DNA from: Rhizobium leguminosarum
Lineage (GTDB): Bacteria > Pseudomonadota > Alphaproteobacteria > Rhizobiales > Rhizobiaceae
Length of the DNA: 53,020 bases
Direction: 5' to 3'
NCBI RefSeq assembly: GCF_001652265.1
Contig: NZ_LWBS01000418.1
Coordinates: forward strand, 1 to 53,020
Shown here: positions 33,554 through 42,105 of the stretch, piece after piece
Layout: each line of letters starts with the position of its first letter
How positions within the stretch are numbered: the first letter of the stretch is position 1
Position numbers and translations under genes: made by a program
Notes under the pieces: model-generated
Seen by the model: the letters and a program-made list of their open reading frames with translations, nothing else
The model's database searches: none
What the model was told of the DNA's origin: nothing

Positions 33554-34417
33554 ATGTCGGAAAAACATATCGATGAATTTAGCGGCGTCGAAACGACCGG
33601 ACATGAATGGGACGGCATCCGCGAACTCAACAATCCGATGCCCCGCTGGTGGGTGTGGACCTTCTACGCCACCATTGTCTGGGCGTTGGGCTATGCGATC
33701 GCATATCCCGCGATCCCGATGATTACCGACGCCACGAAGGGCATGCTGGGCTTTTCCAGCCGCGCCGAGCTGCAGCAGAACCTGGATCAGGCCAAAGCAT
33801 CGCAGACGACACTTCATGATCTGATCGCCGCCAAGACGGTGCACGAGATCGATTCCGATTCTGCCCTTCGCGAATTCGCGGTCGCCGGCGGCGCATCTGC
33901 ATTCAAGGTGAACTGCGCGCCGTGCCATGGCTCGGGAGCAAGCGGCGGCCCGGGATTTCCGAACCTCAACGACGACGATTGGCTGTGGGGCGGAGACCTG
34001 GATGCCATCCAGGCGACGATCGCGCATGGGATTCGCTTCGACGGGGATACGGACACTCATGCTTCCGAGATGCCGCCCTTTGCCGATGTTCTGGATCCCG
34101 TCCAGACAAGGCAGGTCGCGGCTTACGTCTGGGGACTGACGAATACACCGTCGGACCCCGGTCTCGCAGAGGCCGGAAAGCAGGTCTTCCTCGATAACTG
34201 TGCCGCATGCCACGGCGACGACGCCAAAGGAAAGGCCGACATGGGCGCGCCGGATCTCGCCGATGCGATCTGGCTGAAGGCACGCGGCGAGGATGCGATC
34301 ATGCGCCAGGTAGCCGCTCCCAAACACGGCGTCATGCCTGCTTGGGCAGCGCGTCTCGGCGACACGACGGTCAAGGAACTGACGATCTTCGTCCATTCGC
34401 TAGGCGGCGGGACGTGA
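33554..34417 (+). CDS. fixP: Cytochrome cbb3 oxidase diheme subunit III
   Basis: A 287-residue membrane-bound diheme cytochrome c (CcoP). One membrane helix lies at about residues 31-55 (RWWVWTFYATIVWALGYAIA). Two heme sites follow: C121-A-P-C124-H125 and C216-A-A-C219-H220, each with its own methionine (SEMPPF, GVMPAW). It takes electrons from the bc1 branch and hands them to FixO/FixN. The start at 33554 (MSEKHIDEFS) is preferred to an in-frame ATG three codons earlier, which overlaps fixQ. It closes the fixNOQP operon. Confidence 0.97.
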   Translation: MSEKHIDEFSGVETTGHEWDGIRELNNPMPRWWVWTFYATIVWALGYAIAYPAIPMITDATKGMLGFSSRAELQQNLDQAKASQTTLHDLIAAKTVHEIDSDSALREFAVAGGASAFKVNCAPCHGSGASGGPGFPNLNDDDWLWGGDLDAIQATIAHGIRFDGDTDTHASEMPPFADVLDPVQTRQVAAYVWGLTNTPSDPGLAEAGKQVFLDNCAACHGDDAKGKADMGAPDLADAIWLKARGEDAIMRQVAAPKHGVMPAWAARLGDTTVKELTIFVHSLGGGT

Positions 34418-34601
34418 GGAGAAATGCCATGGCAGCTCACGGCCACAACCCGATCCTCGATCTCTATGACACGCCGCGCGCCACCATACGATCACGTGTG
34501 TCGGCGCGCGCCAAGGCCACGCCGCCACGAGCAGACAAGCCGCTAACTCTACACTTGTTAAGGACGTCCCAGCGTTGGTTGTTGTTCACAGTTCCTCCAG
34601 G

Positions 34602-34640
34602 CCGCGCCCCTCTCTCAAGGGCGTGGCGTTTTCCTTTCTC
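34602..34640 (+). terminator. Terminator after fixNOQP
   Basis: CCGCGCCC pairs with GGGCGTGG (one G-T) around a 9-base loop, followed by CGTTTTCCTTTCTC. It lies 185 bases after the fixP stop and just before the fixG FixK box. Confidence 0.7.
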
Positions 34641-34656
34641 GGGAAGGGCTTTGCTC

Positions 34657-34670
34657 TTGATCTGCATCAA
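34657..34670 (+). promoter_or_regulatory. FixK/FNR box upstream of fixG
   Basis: TTGATCTGCATCAA is a perfect TTGAT-N4-ATCAA site, 51 bases ahead of the fixG start and directly after the fixNOQP terminator. It gives fixGHIS its own low-oxygen promoter. Confidence 0.92.
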
Positions 34671-34721
34671 GGACGGATGCGCCGCAGATGGGACAACGGC
34701 AGGTGAAATCGGATAGGTCCC

Positions 34722-36290
34722 ATGAACCTCTACACTGCACCAGATCCCGATAACATCGTGCGGCTCAATGTCGAGCCGGTCAATGCCGGTCGCAACCGAC
34801 AGCCTCTCTACGCACCTCGAAAGAAGGTTTTTCCCAAGCGTGCAGAGGGACGTTTCCGTCGGTTCAAGTGGATCGTCATGCTGATCACCCTCGGCATTTA
34901 CTACCTTGCGCCGTGGATCCGATGGGATCGCGGTCCCTATGCGCCCGACCAGGCAATCCTCGTCGACCTCTCGTCGCGGCGCTTCTTCTTTTTCTTCATC
35001 GAGATCTGGCCTCAGGAATTCTATTATGTAGCGGGTCTCCTCGTCATGGCGGGGTTCGGCCTGTTTCTCGTCACTTCCGCGGTTGGCCGCGCATGGTGCG
35101 GCTACGCCTGTCCCCAGACCGTCTGGGTTGATCTTTTTCTCCTCGTCGAACGTGCGATCGAAGGCGATCGAAACGCGCGAATGAAGCTTGACGCTGGTCC
35201 CATGAGCTTTGCCAAGCTGAGGAAGCGTGTGGTCAAACACTCGATCTGGCTGCTGATCGGCGTCGTCACGGGCGGAGCGTGGATCTTTTATTTTGCCGAC
35301 GCGACGCGCCTGCTTGGCTCGCTGTTCACCGGCCACGCTCCTGCAGCCGCCTACACCACCGTCGCCATCCTTACTGCAACGACCTATGTGCTTGGCGGTC
35401 TCATGCGAGAGCAGGTGTGCACCTACATGTGCCCATGGCCACGCATCCAGGGTGCGATGCTCGACGAAAATTCTCTCGTCGTCACCTACAATGACTGGCG
35501 GGGCGAGCAGCGGTCGCGTTACCCGAAGAAAGCTCGAGCCAGGGGCCTGCCGGTCGGGGATTGCGTCGATTGCAATGCCTGCGTAGCGGTCTGTCCGATG
35601 GGAATCGATATTCGCGACGGGCAGCAGATGGAGTGCATCACGTGCGCGCTCTGCATCGACGCCTGCGACGGTCTCATGGAAAAGCGCAGGAAGCCTCGCG
35701 GCCTGATCGCCTACGCCACGCTGAGCGAATACTCGGGCAACATGTCGCTTGCCACGGACGAAGGACGAACGGCCGTCCAGCCATCCAGGGTTCGAAACGA
35801 GGATGGGACCTTCGTTCCGGCGATCCGGCACTTCAACTGGCGTATCATCTTTCGTCCGAGAACCGTGTTTTACGCAGTCGCCTGGGCGTCGGTCGGCGTG
35901 GCTATGCTCGTCCATCTCACCTTTCGGGAGCGCCTTGAACTCAACGTCGTTCACGACCGAAACCCCCAATATGTTCTGGAAAGCGACGGCTCTCTGCGGA
36001 ATGGCTACACGCTTCGTGTCCTGAACATGGTGCCGACGCCGAGGGATGTGAACATAAGCCTGGTCGGGCTGGAGGGGGCGACGATGCGCATTCCCGAGTT
36101 CGGCAAGGAAGACGCTCGCAGCTTTATAGTCCATGCCGAACCCGACGCGGCCACAACGCTCAAGGTCTTCGTTACGCGCAAGCCTACGGGAGCGGCGATC
36201 AACGAATTTCTGTTCGTTATCGAAGATACCGATCATGCCGATCGGGCAACCTACCGCGCGGCGTTCAATGCACCGGGAGACATCAAATGA
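34722..36290 (+). CDS. fixG: FixG / CcoG iron-sulfur membrane protein
   Basis: A 522-residue membrane protein of the CcoG/RdxA family, needed for copper handling during cbb3 oxidase assembly. N-terminal membrane helices begin at about residue 48. NapH-like signatures include GRAWCGYACPQTVWVDLF. Two [4Fe-4S] motifs sit at about residue 280 (CVDCNACVAVCPMG) and about 306 (CITCALCIDACD). The C-terminal part has an immunoglobulin-like fold (YTLRVLNMVPTPRDVNISLV). It is the first gene of fixGHIS behind its own FixK box and overlaps fixH by 4 bases (ATGA). Confidence 0.97.
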   Translation: MNLYTAPDPDNIVRLNVEPVNAGRNRQPLYAPRKKVFPKRAEGRFRRFKWIVMLITLGIYYLAPWIRWDRGPYAPDQAILVDLSSRRFFFFFIEIWPQEFYYVAGLLVMAGFGLFLVTSAVGRAWCGYACPQTVWVDLFLLVERAIEGDRNARMKLDAGPMSFAKLRKRVVKHSIWLLIGVVTGGAWIFYFADATRLLGSLFTGHAPAAAYTTVAILTATTYVLGGLMREQVCTYMCPWPRIQGAMLDENSLVVTYNDWRGEQRSRYPKKARARGLPVGDCVDCNACVAVCPMGIDIRDGQQMECITCALCIDACDGLMEKRRKPRGLIAYATLSEYSGNMSLATDEGRTAVQPSRVRNEDGTFVPAIRHFNWRIIFRPRTVFYAVAWASVGVAMLVHLTFRERLELNVVHDRNPQYVLESDGSLRNGYTLRVLNMVPTPRDVNISLVGLEGATMRIPEFGKEDARSFIVHAEPDAATTLKVFVTRKPTGAAINEFLFVIEDTDHADRATYRAAFNAPGDIK

Positions 36291-36772
36291 AGACCTCCGC
36301 TCAAGGTTTTACAGGCCTGCACATGCTGCTTGCGACCTCGGCATTCTTTGGCGTGGTGATCGCGGTGAACGTCACCATGGCCTTCTATGCCTCCTCCAGC
36401 TGGAGCGGTCTGGTCGTGGAAAACACCTATGTCGCCAGTCAGGAGTTCAACCGCAAAGCGGCGGCGATGAAGGCAATGGCCGCTTCCGGCATCGAGGGCA
36501 ACCTCTCCATAAAGGGGCACGAGATCCGCTACGATATTCGCGACAAGAGCGGATCGCCTGCGATCGTCGACGACGTCGTTCTAAATTTCAAACGGCCCGT
36601 CGGAGACCACGAGGACTTCCTCCTTACGCTCAGGAAGACAGCCGCGGGGCGGTTCGAAGCGGAGCATGGCCTAGCCGAAGGTGACTGGATCGTCGAGGCC
36701 ATCTCGCGAAACGGCGGCGTGGTCGTCATGCATGAGGCAAAACGCATCGATACCGCGGAGTTGGGCCAATGA
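36287..36772 (+). CDS. fixH: FixH (CcoH) cbb3 oxidase assembly protein
   Basis: A 161-residue protein with one N-terminal membrane helix (GLHMLLATSAFFGVVIAVNV) and a periplasmic domain. YVASQEFNRKAAAMKAMAAS is typical of FixH. It helps assemble the cbb3 oxidase, probably holding the Cu transporter FixI with the nascent complex. Both ends overlap neighbours by 4 bases (ATGA), so fixG, fixH and fixI are translationally coupled. Confidence 0.95.
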   Translation: MKTSAQGFTGLHMLLATSAFFGVVIAVNVTMAFYASSSWSGLVVENTYVASQEFNRKAAAMKAMAASGIEGNLSIKGHEIRYDIRDKSGSPAIVDDVVLNFKRPVGDHEDFLLTLRKTAAGRFEAEHGLAEGDWIVEAISRNGGVVVMHEAKRIDTAELGQ

Positions 36773-39054
36773 CCTGCTGCACCATGGACGCGGAAAGCGT
36801 GCTTGCCCTCAGCACGACATCATCCAGTGCCGAAGAGGTTCGCCTTGCCAGCCAGCCGCTCGGCGAGGGATTGCGTCAGCTGGACCTGAGTGTTCCCGAC
36901 GTTCACTGCGGCGGCTGCATTTCGACCATCGAAAGGGCGTTGTTGACGCTTCCCTTCGTCAAGACAGCGCGGGTCAATCTCACGGCTCGAAGGGTGACCT
37001 GCGTTTACCAGGAGGAGATCGAGACGCGTGCAACCGATCCGTCCAAGACCCTCGCAGCGATCAACTCGGCCGGATATCGCGCACATCTCTTCACCCCCTC
37101 AGCTCCCGAGAACGACAAGACCAGAAATCAGTTTCTCCTCGCGATCGGCGTTTCCGGTTTTGCGGCCGCCAACATCATGTTGCTCTCGGTATCGGTCTGG
37201 TCGGGCGCAGATGCCGCGACGCGCGACATGTTTCATTGGATCTCAGCGATGATAGCAGCACCCGCGCTGGTTTACGCGGGGCGCTTCTTCTTCAAATCGG
37301 CCTGGAATGCGCTGCGGCACGGGCGCACCAACATGGACGTTCCGATCTTGCTCGCTGTGACGCTCTCCTATGCCGTTTCATTGTGGGAGACCGTCCATCA
37401 CGGCGAGCATGCGTGGTTCGACGCTTCCGTCTCGCTGCTCTTCTTCCTGCTGATCGGCAGAACCCTCGACCATGTCATGCGGGAAAAGGCTCGGGCGGCG
37501 ATCAACGGACTCGCACGACTGGCCCCGCGCGGAGCAATGCTGATCAATCCGGACGGGTCGCGACATTACATTGCGGTAGAAGAGATCGCAGCGGGGGATG
37601 AAATCTCGATAGCCGCGGGCGAACGGGTTCCCGTCGATGGCATAGTCGTCAGTGGAGAAAGCGACGTGGACCTCTCTATCGTCACCGGCGAAAGCAGCCC
37701 CGTCGCCGTTGCCAGCAACAGCGAAGTGAGTTCGGGGGCGATGAATCTGACCGGCTCGCTCGTGTTGCGGGCAACGAGAATTGCCAAGAATTCGCTTCTC
37801 TCCGAGATCATCGGCCTGATGGAAGCCGCTGAGGGCGGAAGAGCTCGCTATCGCAGAATCGCCGATCGCGCTGCCGCACTCTATTCCCCGGTCGTGCATC
37901 TGCTGGCGCTGGTCTCTTTCCTTGCCTGGGGCATCCTGGGCGGAGACTGGAAACAGGCCATGCTGGTCGCCGTAGCGGTGCTGATCATCACCTGCCCATG
38001 TGCATTGGGTCTTGCCGTGCCCGTGGTCCAGGTTGTCGCTGCGGGGGAACTTTTCCGGAAAGGCATCATGGTGAAGGACGGTTCAGCACTCGAAAGACTG
38101 GCCGAGACCGACACCGTAGCCTTCGACAAAACGGGCACCTTGACGACGGGCAGCCCGCGCCTTGTCGGAGTGAACACCATGGAAGAGAGCGCCACTGCAA
38201 TCGCCCGCGGCTTGGCCACGCATTCACGGCATCCTCTTTCTCGGGCTCTGGTGCGGGACACCGAAACCGCCCCCATATCCTTCGACAGCGTCACGGAAAT
38301 CCCCGGCGGGGGACTGGAGGCCAGGAACGGAGCGGATATCTATCGTTTGGGCAACACGGCGTTTGCCTGCGGAACCAGCTTCGTGCCCCGCACCGCCGAT
38401 AGTCCATTCTCGGAAGTGGTCTTGTCGAAGAATGGCGTCGATCTTGCTCACTTCTTCTTCGATGACACGCTTCGTCCGGGTGCTTGCGAGGCCATCGACC
38501 GGCTCGGTGCAGCCGGCCTTGAAACGCTGATCGTGTCCGGCGACAGGCAGACCGTCGTCGACAATACGGCGCATGCTCTGGGTATCGACAGGGCTTTGGG
38601 CTCTCTGACGCCGAAACAGAAGGTCGAGGAATGCCAGAGGCTGAATGACCAAGGTCGTCGCGTGCTCATGGTTGGCGACGGCATCAACGACGCCCCGGCG
38701 CTTGCTGCGGCGCATGTCTCGATGGCGCCGGCCACGGCCTCCGATATCGGCAGACAGGCCGCCGACCTCGTTTTCTTCAATGATCGCCTTGACGCTATTC
38801 CGGAAGCGATCGCTGTTGCGCGAAGATCCGCCAGCCTCATCCGACAGAACTTCGCTCTCGCCATCGGTTACAATGTTCTGGCGGTGCCGATCGCCATCGC
38901 CGGATTGGCGACACCGCTCATAGCCGCGGTGGCAATGTCGACATCTTCGATCATCGTCGTGACGAACGCGTTGCGCCTGAACGCGTTCGGCAAACGTCGG
39001 GATATGCAAATTCGAGGGAGGATCGGCAGGAGTGCGGAGGTCAAAGCCGTATGA
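36769..39054 (+). CDS. fixI: FixI copper-exporting P1B-type ATPase
   Basis: A 761-residue heavy-metal P-type ATPase of the CcoI group, which delivers copper for the cbb3 oxidase. Seen: a metal-binding domain with HCGGC at residues 46-50, the CPC copper motif at about 408 (IITCPCALGLAVPVVQ), the phosphorylated Asp in DKTGTLT at about 452, the HP pair in THSRHPLSRAL, and GDGINDAPALA at about 636. About eight membrane helices are apparent. The extreme N-terminus (MTCCTMDAES) adds two more cysteines, as in other FixI proteins. It overlaps fixH and fixS by 4 bases each. Confidence 0.97.
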   Translation: MTCCTMDAESVLALSTTSSSAEEVRLASQPLGEGLRQLDLSVPDVHCGGCISTIERALLTLPFVKTARVNLTARRVTCVYQEEIETRATDPSKTLAAINSAGYRAHLFTPSAPENDKTRNQFLLAIGVSGFAAANIMLLSVSVWSGADAATRDMFHWISAMIAAPALVYAGRFFFKSAWNALRHGRTNMDVPILLAVTLSYAVSLWETVHHGEHAWFDASVSLLFFLLIGRTLDHVMREKARAAINGLARLAPRGAMLINPDGSRHYIAVEEIAAGDEISIAAGERVPVDGIVVSGESDVDLSIVTGESSPVAVASNSEVSSGAMNLTGSLVLRATRIAKNSLLSEIIGLMEAAEGGRARYRRIADRAAALYSPVVHLLALVSFLAWGILGGDWKQAMLVAVAVLIITCPCALGLAVPVVQVVAAGELFRKGIMVKDGSALERLAETDTVAFDKTGTLTTGSPRLVGVNTMEESATAIARGLATHSRHPLSRALVRDTETAPISFDSVTEIPGGGLEARNGADIYRLGNTAFACGTSFVPRTADSPFSEVVLSKNGVDLAHFFFDDTLRPGACEAIDRLGAAGLETLIVSGDRQTVVDNTAHALGIDRALGSLTPKQKVEECQRLNDQGRRVLMVGDGINDAPALAAAHVSMAPATASDIGRQAADLVFFNDRLDAIPEAIAVARRSASLIRQNFALAIGYNVLAVPIAIAGLATPLIAAVAMSTSSIIVVTNALRLNAFGKRRDMQIRGRIGRSAEVKAV

Positions 39055-39209
39055 ACATGTTGATCTATCTCATACCGATCGCGCTGCTGATGGGAGGAAT
39101 GGGACTCCTGGCATTCCTTTGGTCGCTGAAGAGTGGCCAGTATGACGACCTTCAAGGCGCCGCCTGGCGAATCCTCGCCGAGGACGAAACCGATCAACGA
39201 AAACCCTAA
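39051..39209 (+). CDS. fixS: FixS (CcoS) cbb3 maturation protein
   Basis: A 52-residue protein, too short for many gene finders. It begins MNMLIYLIPIALLMGGMGLL with one membrane helix and continues AFLWSLKSGQYDDLQGAAWR, a CcoS hallmark (W.....QYDDL.G.A.RIL). CcoS is needed to insert heme and copper into the oxidase. The ATG overlaps the fixI stop as ATGA. It closes fixGHIS. Confidence 0.95.
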   Translation: MNMLIYLIPIALLMGGMGLLAFLWSLKSGQYDDLQGAAWRILAEDETDQRKP

Positions 39210-39273
39210 CCGCACACTGGGTCCAAACACGAAAGGAATTTGGACAGTCGCGACAATCTGCACTGTCGTCGTT

Positions 39274-39289
39274 TGTCGGCTCCGCGACA
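39274..39289 (+). promoter_or_regulatory. NifA upstream activator site for rpoN2
   Basis: TGTCGGCTCCGCGACA is a perfect TGT-N10-ACA, flanked by T and A so that TTTGTCGG...CGACAAA is palindromic. It lies 84 bases ahead of a -24-like element and about 240 bases before rpoN2. Confidence 0.82.
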
Positions 39290-39373
39290 AATGCCCTTTC
39301 CCAACCAAGTTCACTGCTCGCCATAAATAACTGAAACTTAGGCATATTCTTTTTCGGAATCCAGTCGATGGTT

Positions 39374-39389
39374 TGGCACGCTTCTTGAA
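39374..39389 (+). promoter_or_regulatory. Sigma-54 (-24/-12)-like promoter of rpoN2
   Basis: TGGCACGCTTCTTGAA matches TGGCACG-N4-TTGCW except that the -12 core is TTGA, not TTGC. Spacing to the NifA site and to the gene is suitable. Confidence 0.65.
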
Positions 39390-39529
39390 AGCTATCACGC
39401 GCCGGGGCGCCCAAGTTGCCCCAAGTGGTTCATGATGCCAAGCACGTGCCAATTTCACGTGAAGGCATCGATCTCCGTGCCCTGAGGTCATGATCAGGCA
39501 TGGTCCCGAGAATTAAGTGGAACTTTATC

Positions 39530-41086
39530 ATGAAACTGTCAGCTAATCTCTTCCTGCGCCAGACCCAGTCTTTGGTGATGACAGCGCGACTGAGGCAATC
39601 CATCCAGTTGCTGCAGATGACGCATTTCGAAGTCAACCAGTTTATCGCTCAAGAAGTGGAACAGAACCCGCTACTCGAATTTCCGTACAACGATGATGAG
39701 GCGGCCGACGTAGCCGAAGATGATCGATATGCTCATCAGCCGGAGGATGTAGGCTCCGACGACGGCTACGACAACCGCACCGAGGCGCTCTCCAGCGACT
39801 GGTATGACAATGGCGGCAGTGCAAGCACGAGCCGGCTGAACGACGAACTCGACGCCAATTACACCAATGTCTTTCCTGATGACGGCGCCCCGCAGCGCCT
39901 CGATGCGCCTGAGCTCGTCAGCCAGTGGAAATCGATGCCGGGCAGCGGCGAGGGCGCCGACTACGATCTCGACGATTTCGTCGCCGGCCAGGTATCGCTG
40001 CGCGATCATCTCGCCCAGCAGATCCCCTTTGTCCTGCCTGACATGGCCGACCGGCTGATCGCGCAGAATTTCGTCGACCAGCTCGACGATTGCGGTTATC
40101 TGCAGGCCGATATCGTCGAGGCGGGCGAGAGGCTGGGCACGAGCCTCGCACAGGCCGAGCGCGTGCTCGCCACCCTCCAGAGCCTCGATCCGCCGGGTGT
40201 TTTCGCCCGCAGCCTTGCCGAATGCCTGGCGATCCAGCTCAGGCAGAAGGACCGATACGACCCCGCCATGCAGGTGCTGGTCGAAAACCTCGAACTGCTC
40301 GCCCGGCGCGATTTCGCCACGTTGAAGCGACTCTGCGGCGTCGATGAGGAAGATCTTCTCGACATGCTCGGCGAGATCCGCCAGCTCAATCCGAAGCCCG
40401 GCAGCGGTTTCGAGGCAGGTGTTTCCGAAGCGATCATGCCGGATGTGGTCGTCAGAGCCTCCTCGGATGGCGGCTGGCTGGTCGAGCTCAATCCGGATAC
40501 GCTGCCGCGCGTGCTGGTCAACCAGTCCTATTTTTCCCGGGTGACCAAGACCAAGGACGCACAGGTTCAGGCCTTCCTCTCTAATTGCCTGCAGACCGCC
40601 AACTGGCTGACGCGCAGCCTCGATCAGCGGGCAAATACCATCATGAAGGTGGCAAGCGAAATCGTCCGCCAGCAGGACGCCTTCCTGCTGCACGGCGTCG
40701 ACTATCTGCGCCCGCTGAACCTGAAGACGGTCGCCGAGGCGATCGAGATGAGTGAATCCACAGTCAGCCGCGTTACGTCGAACAAATATATGCTGACGCC
40801 GCGCGGCCTCTTCGAACTCAAATATTTCTTCACCGTCTCGATCAGCGCCGTCGCTGGCGGCGACAGCCATTCGGCTGAGGCGGTGCGTCACAAGATCCGT
40901 GCGCTGATCCTGCAGGAGCGCGCGGAGGCGGTGCTTTCCGATGACGATATCGTCGACATGCTGAAGAAGGGCGGCGTCGATCTCGCCCGCCGCACGGTTG
41001 CGAAATACCGGGAAGCGATGAACATCGCCTCTTCGGTCCAGCGCCGCCGCGAGAAGCGGGCGCTCGCCAAGGTCGTTGGCTCCTAA
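39530..41086 (+). CDS. rpoN2: RNA polymerase sigma-54 factor, second copy
   Basis: A 519-residue sigma-54. Region I starts MKLSANLFLRQTQSLVMTAR and LRQSIQLLQM, which contacts activators such as NifA. Region II is acidic (DDEAADVAEDD). The core-binding and DNA-binding region III follows (SESTVSRVTSNKYM), and near the C-terminus is the RpoN box ARRTVAKYRE. Length is typical. R. etli is known to carry such a second copy, expressed in symbiosis and dependent on NifA. A NifA site and a -24-like element lie upstream. The usual chromosomal neighbours of rpoN (lptB, hpf, ptsN) are absent, so this is a transplanted copy. Its codon use is more chromosome-like than that of the surrounding genes. Confidence 0.96.
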   Translation: MKLSANLFLRQTQSLVMTARLRQSIQLLQMTHFEVNQFIAQEVEQNPLLEFPYNDDEAADVAEDDRYAHQPEDVGSDDGYDNRTEALSSDWYDNGGSASTSRLNDELDANYTNVFPDDGAPQRLDAPELVSQWKSMPGSGEGADYDLDDFVAGQVSLRDHLAQQIPFVLPDMADRLIAQNFVDQLDDCGYLQADIVEAGERLGTSLAQAERVLATLQSLDPPGVFARSLAECLAIQLRQKDRYDPAMQVLVENLELLARRDFATLKRLCGVDEEDLLDMLGEIRQLNPKPGSGFEAGVSEAIMPDVVVRASSDGGWLVELNPDTLPRVLVNQSYFSRVTKTKDAQVQAFLSNCLQTANWLTRSLDQRANTIMKVASEIVRQQDAFLLHGVDYLRPLNLKTVAEAIEMSESTVSRVTSNKYMLTPRGLFELKYFFTVSISAVAGGDSHSAEAVRHKIRALILQERAEAVLSDDDIVDMLKKGGVDLARRTVAKYREAMNIASSVQRRREKRALAKVVGS

Positions 41087-41432
41087 GGCTATCATGCTTC
41101 GACCTGAACCGAAAAATCCTGCCTTAAGCGGCGCGACCTTATGAAAGCTAGCCCTTGGGTGAGTTTGGATCACGCCCGCGGTGCTTGCGCTGGCCAAGTC
41201 TGCATGTTTGTTGTGGGTGCGGCTCCGCTTCGCGGGTCACGGCATGTTTTGTGTCGAAATGTGCCCGGAACCACATCCGCCGGCACCGCGCTTAGCGTCG
41301 CAACCGCAATGGGGTTAGATCGCACCCTGCGCTCGAGCTGGATCAAGAAGTGCGGCGGCTATGACAGCATCTGCGACAGCAAACTCAATTCCTCAGATAT
41401 CTCAGCGCAGGAACAGGTTTCGCGGTGCCACA
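41087..41432. other. Gap after rpoN2
   Basis: About 345 bases between rpoN2 and the broken aspartokinase gene, which converge. No gene recognised and no prxS-like peroxiredoxin seen. Confidence 0.4.
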
Positions 41433-42105
41433 TTATACTGGGGCGACGTACAATTGTTCGACAAGCGCGAGCCTGCACCTTGCGCCATGCCGCGACATCT
41501 GCGCGATTGTCCGGTAGGCAATCTTCGGGATTAATCGTGCCCCTGGGACAAGATTAGGATCTGCCGTGTAGACGCTCTTAACATCTGAATATATGTCGCA
41601 GGCTTGCTCTCCCAATATAGCTGCGATCACGACTGCTGTCAGATCTGAGCTGTCTCTGCCGAGAAACGTTAGTCTGCCCGACTGATCAATTGTCTGACCA
41701 CCCGCGGCAATGACAATGTCATGCTCCTGGAGTGCAGCCCTGATTGGCTGAGGATCCACGCTTTTTACCGACGCTCGGCCGAAGTCTGAATCAGTGCGTA
41801 TCCCAAGGACATAGCCGTTCAAAGACGTTACGGGAATCCCAAGGCAGCTGAGCAGCATCCAACAGACGGGCACTTAGCATCTCGCCAGTGGCAAGTGCCG
41901 CATCGAGATTCGATGGTGATGCTTCCCTGTTGACGCCAAGCATGGTTGCTTTCAGCTTGTCGGTCATTCCAGATATTGCGCTGACCACGGCGATAATCTT
42001 ACTTCCTCCTGTAGTCCGCAGCTTAGCTAAATGCCGAGCAACTCGAGCGTAATGACAAGGATCTCGAAAACTCGAGCCCCCGAACTTGACAATAGTCGTC
42101 TTCAT
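41433..42105 (-). pseudogene. Aspartokinase, frameshifted and truncated
   Basis: The N-terminal part reads MKTTIVKFGGSSFRDPCHYA, AVVSAISGMTDKLKATMLG and LATGEMLSARLLDAA in one frame. The sequence then continues in another as LGIPVTSLNGYVLGIRTDSD, GQTIDQSGRLTFLGRDSSDL, YSDVKSVYTADPNLVPGARL and IPKIAYRTIAQMSRHGA. Homology stops there, so the rest of the kinase domain and the regulatory ACT domains are lost. Intact enzymes are about 410-450 residues. Its start overlaps the asd stop by 4 bases, which shows that asd and this kinase gene were once a working pair for the first two steps from aspartate to semialdehyde. Confidence 0.88.

Noticed and set aside
34430..34716. Open frame starting MAAHGHNPILDLYD between fixP and fixG
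   Set aside because: It has a start and a fair ribosome site but runs through the fixNOQP terminator and the FixK box, and resembles no known protein.
34464..36236. 590-codon open frame on the minus strand over fixG
   Set aside because: Antisense shadow; fixG carries two clear Fe-S motifs on the plus strand.
39437..39451. Minus-strand TGGCACGTGCTTGGC with GG-N10-GC spacing near rpoN2
   Set aside because: It would transcribe away from rpoN2 into the fixS-rpoN2 spacer, where no minus-strand gene exists. It also has no NifA site on its upstream side.
39671..41197. 508-codon open frame on the minus strand over rpoN2
   Set aside because: It is a shadow of the high-GC rpoN2 codons; rpoN2 itself is unmistakable.
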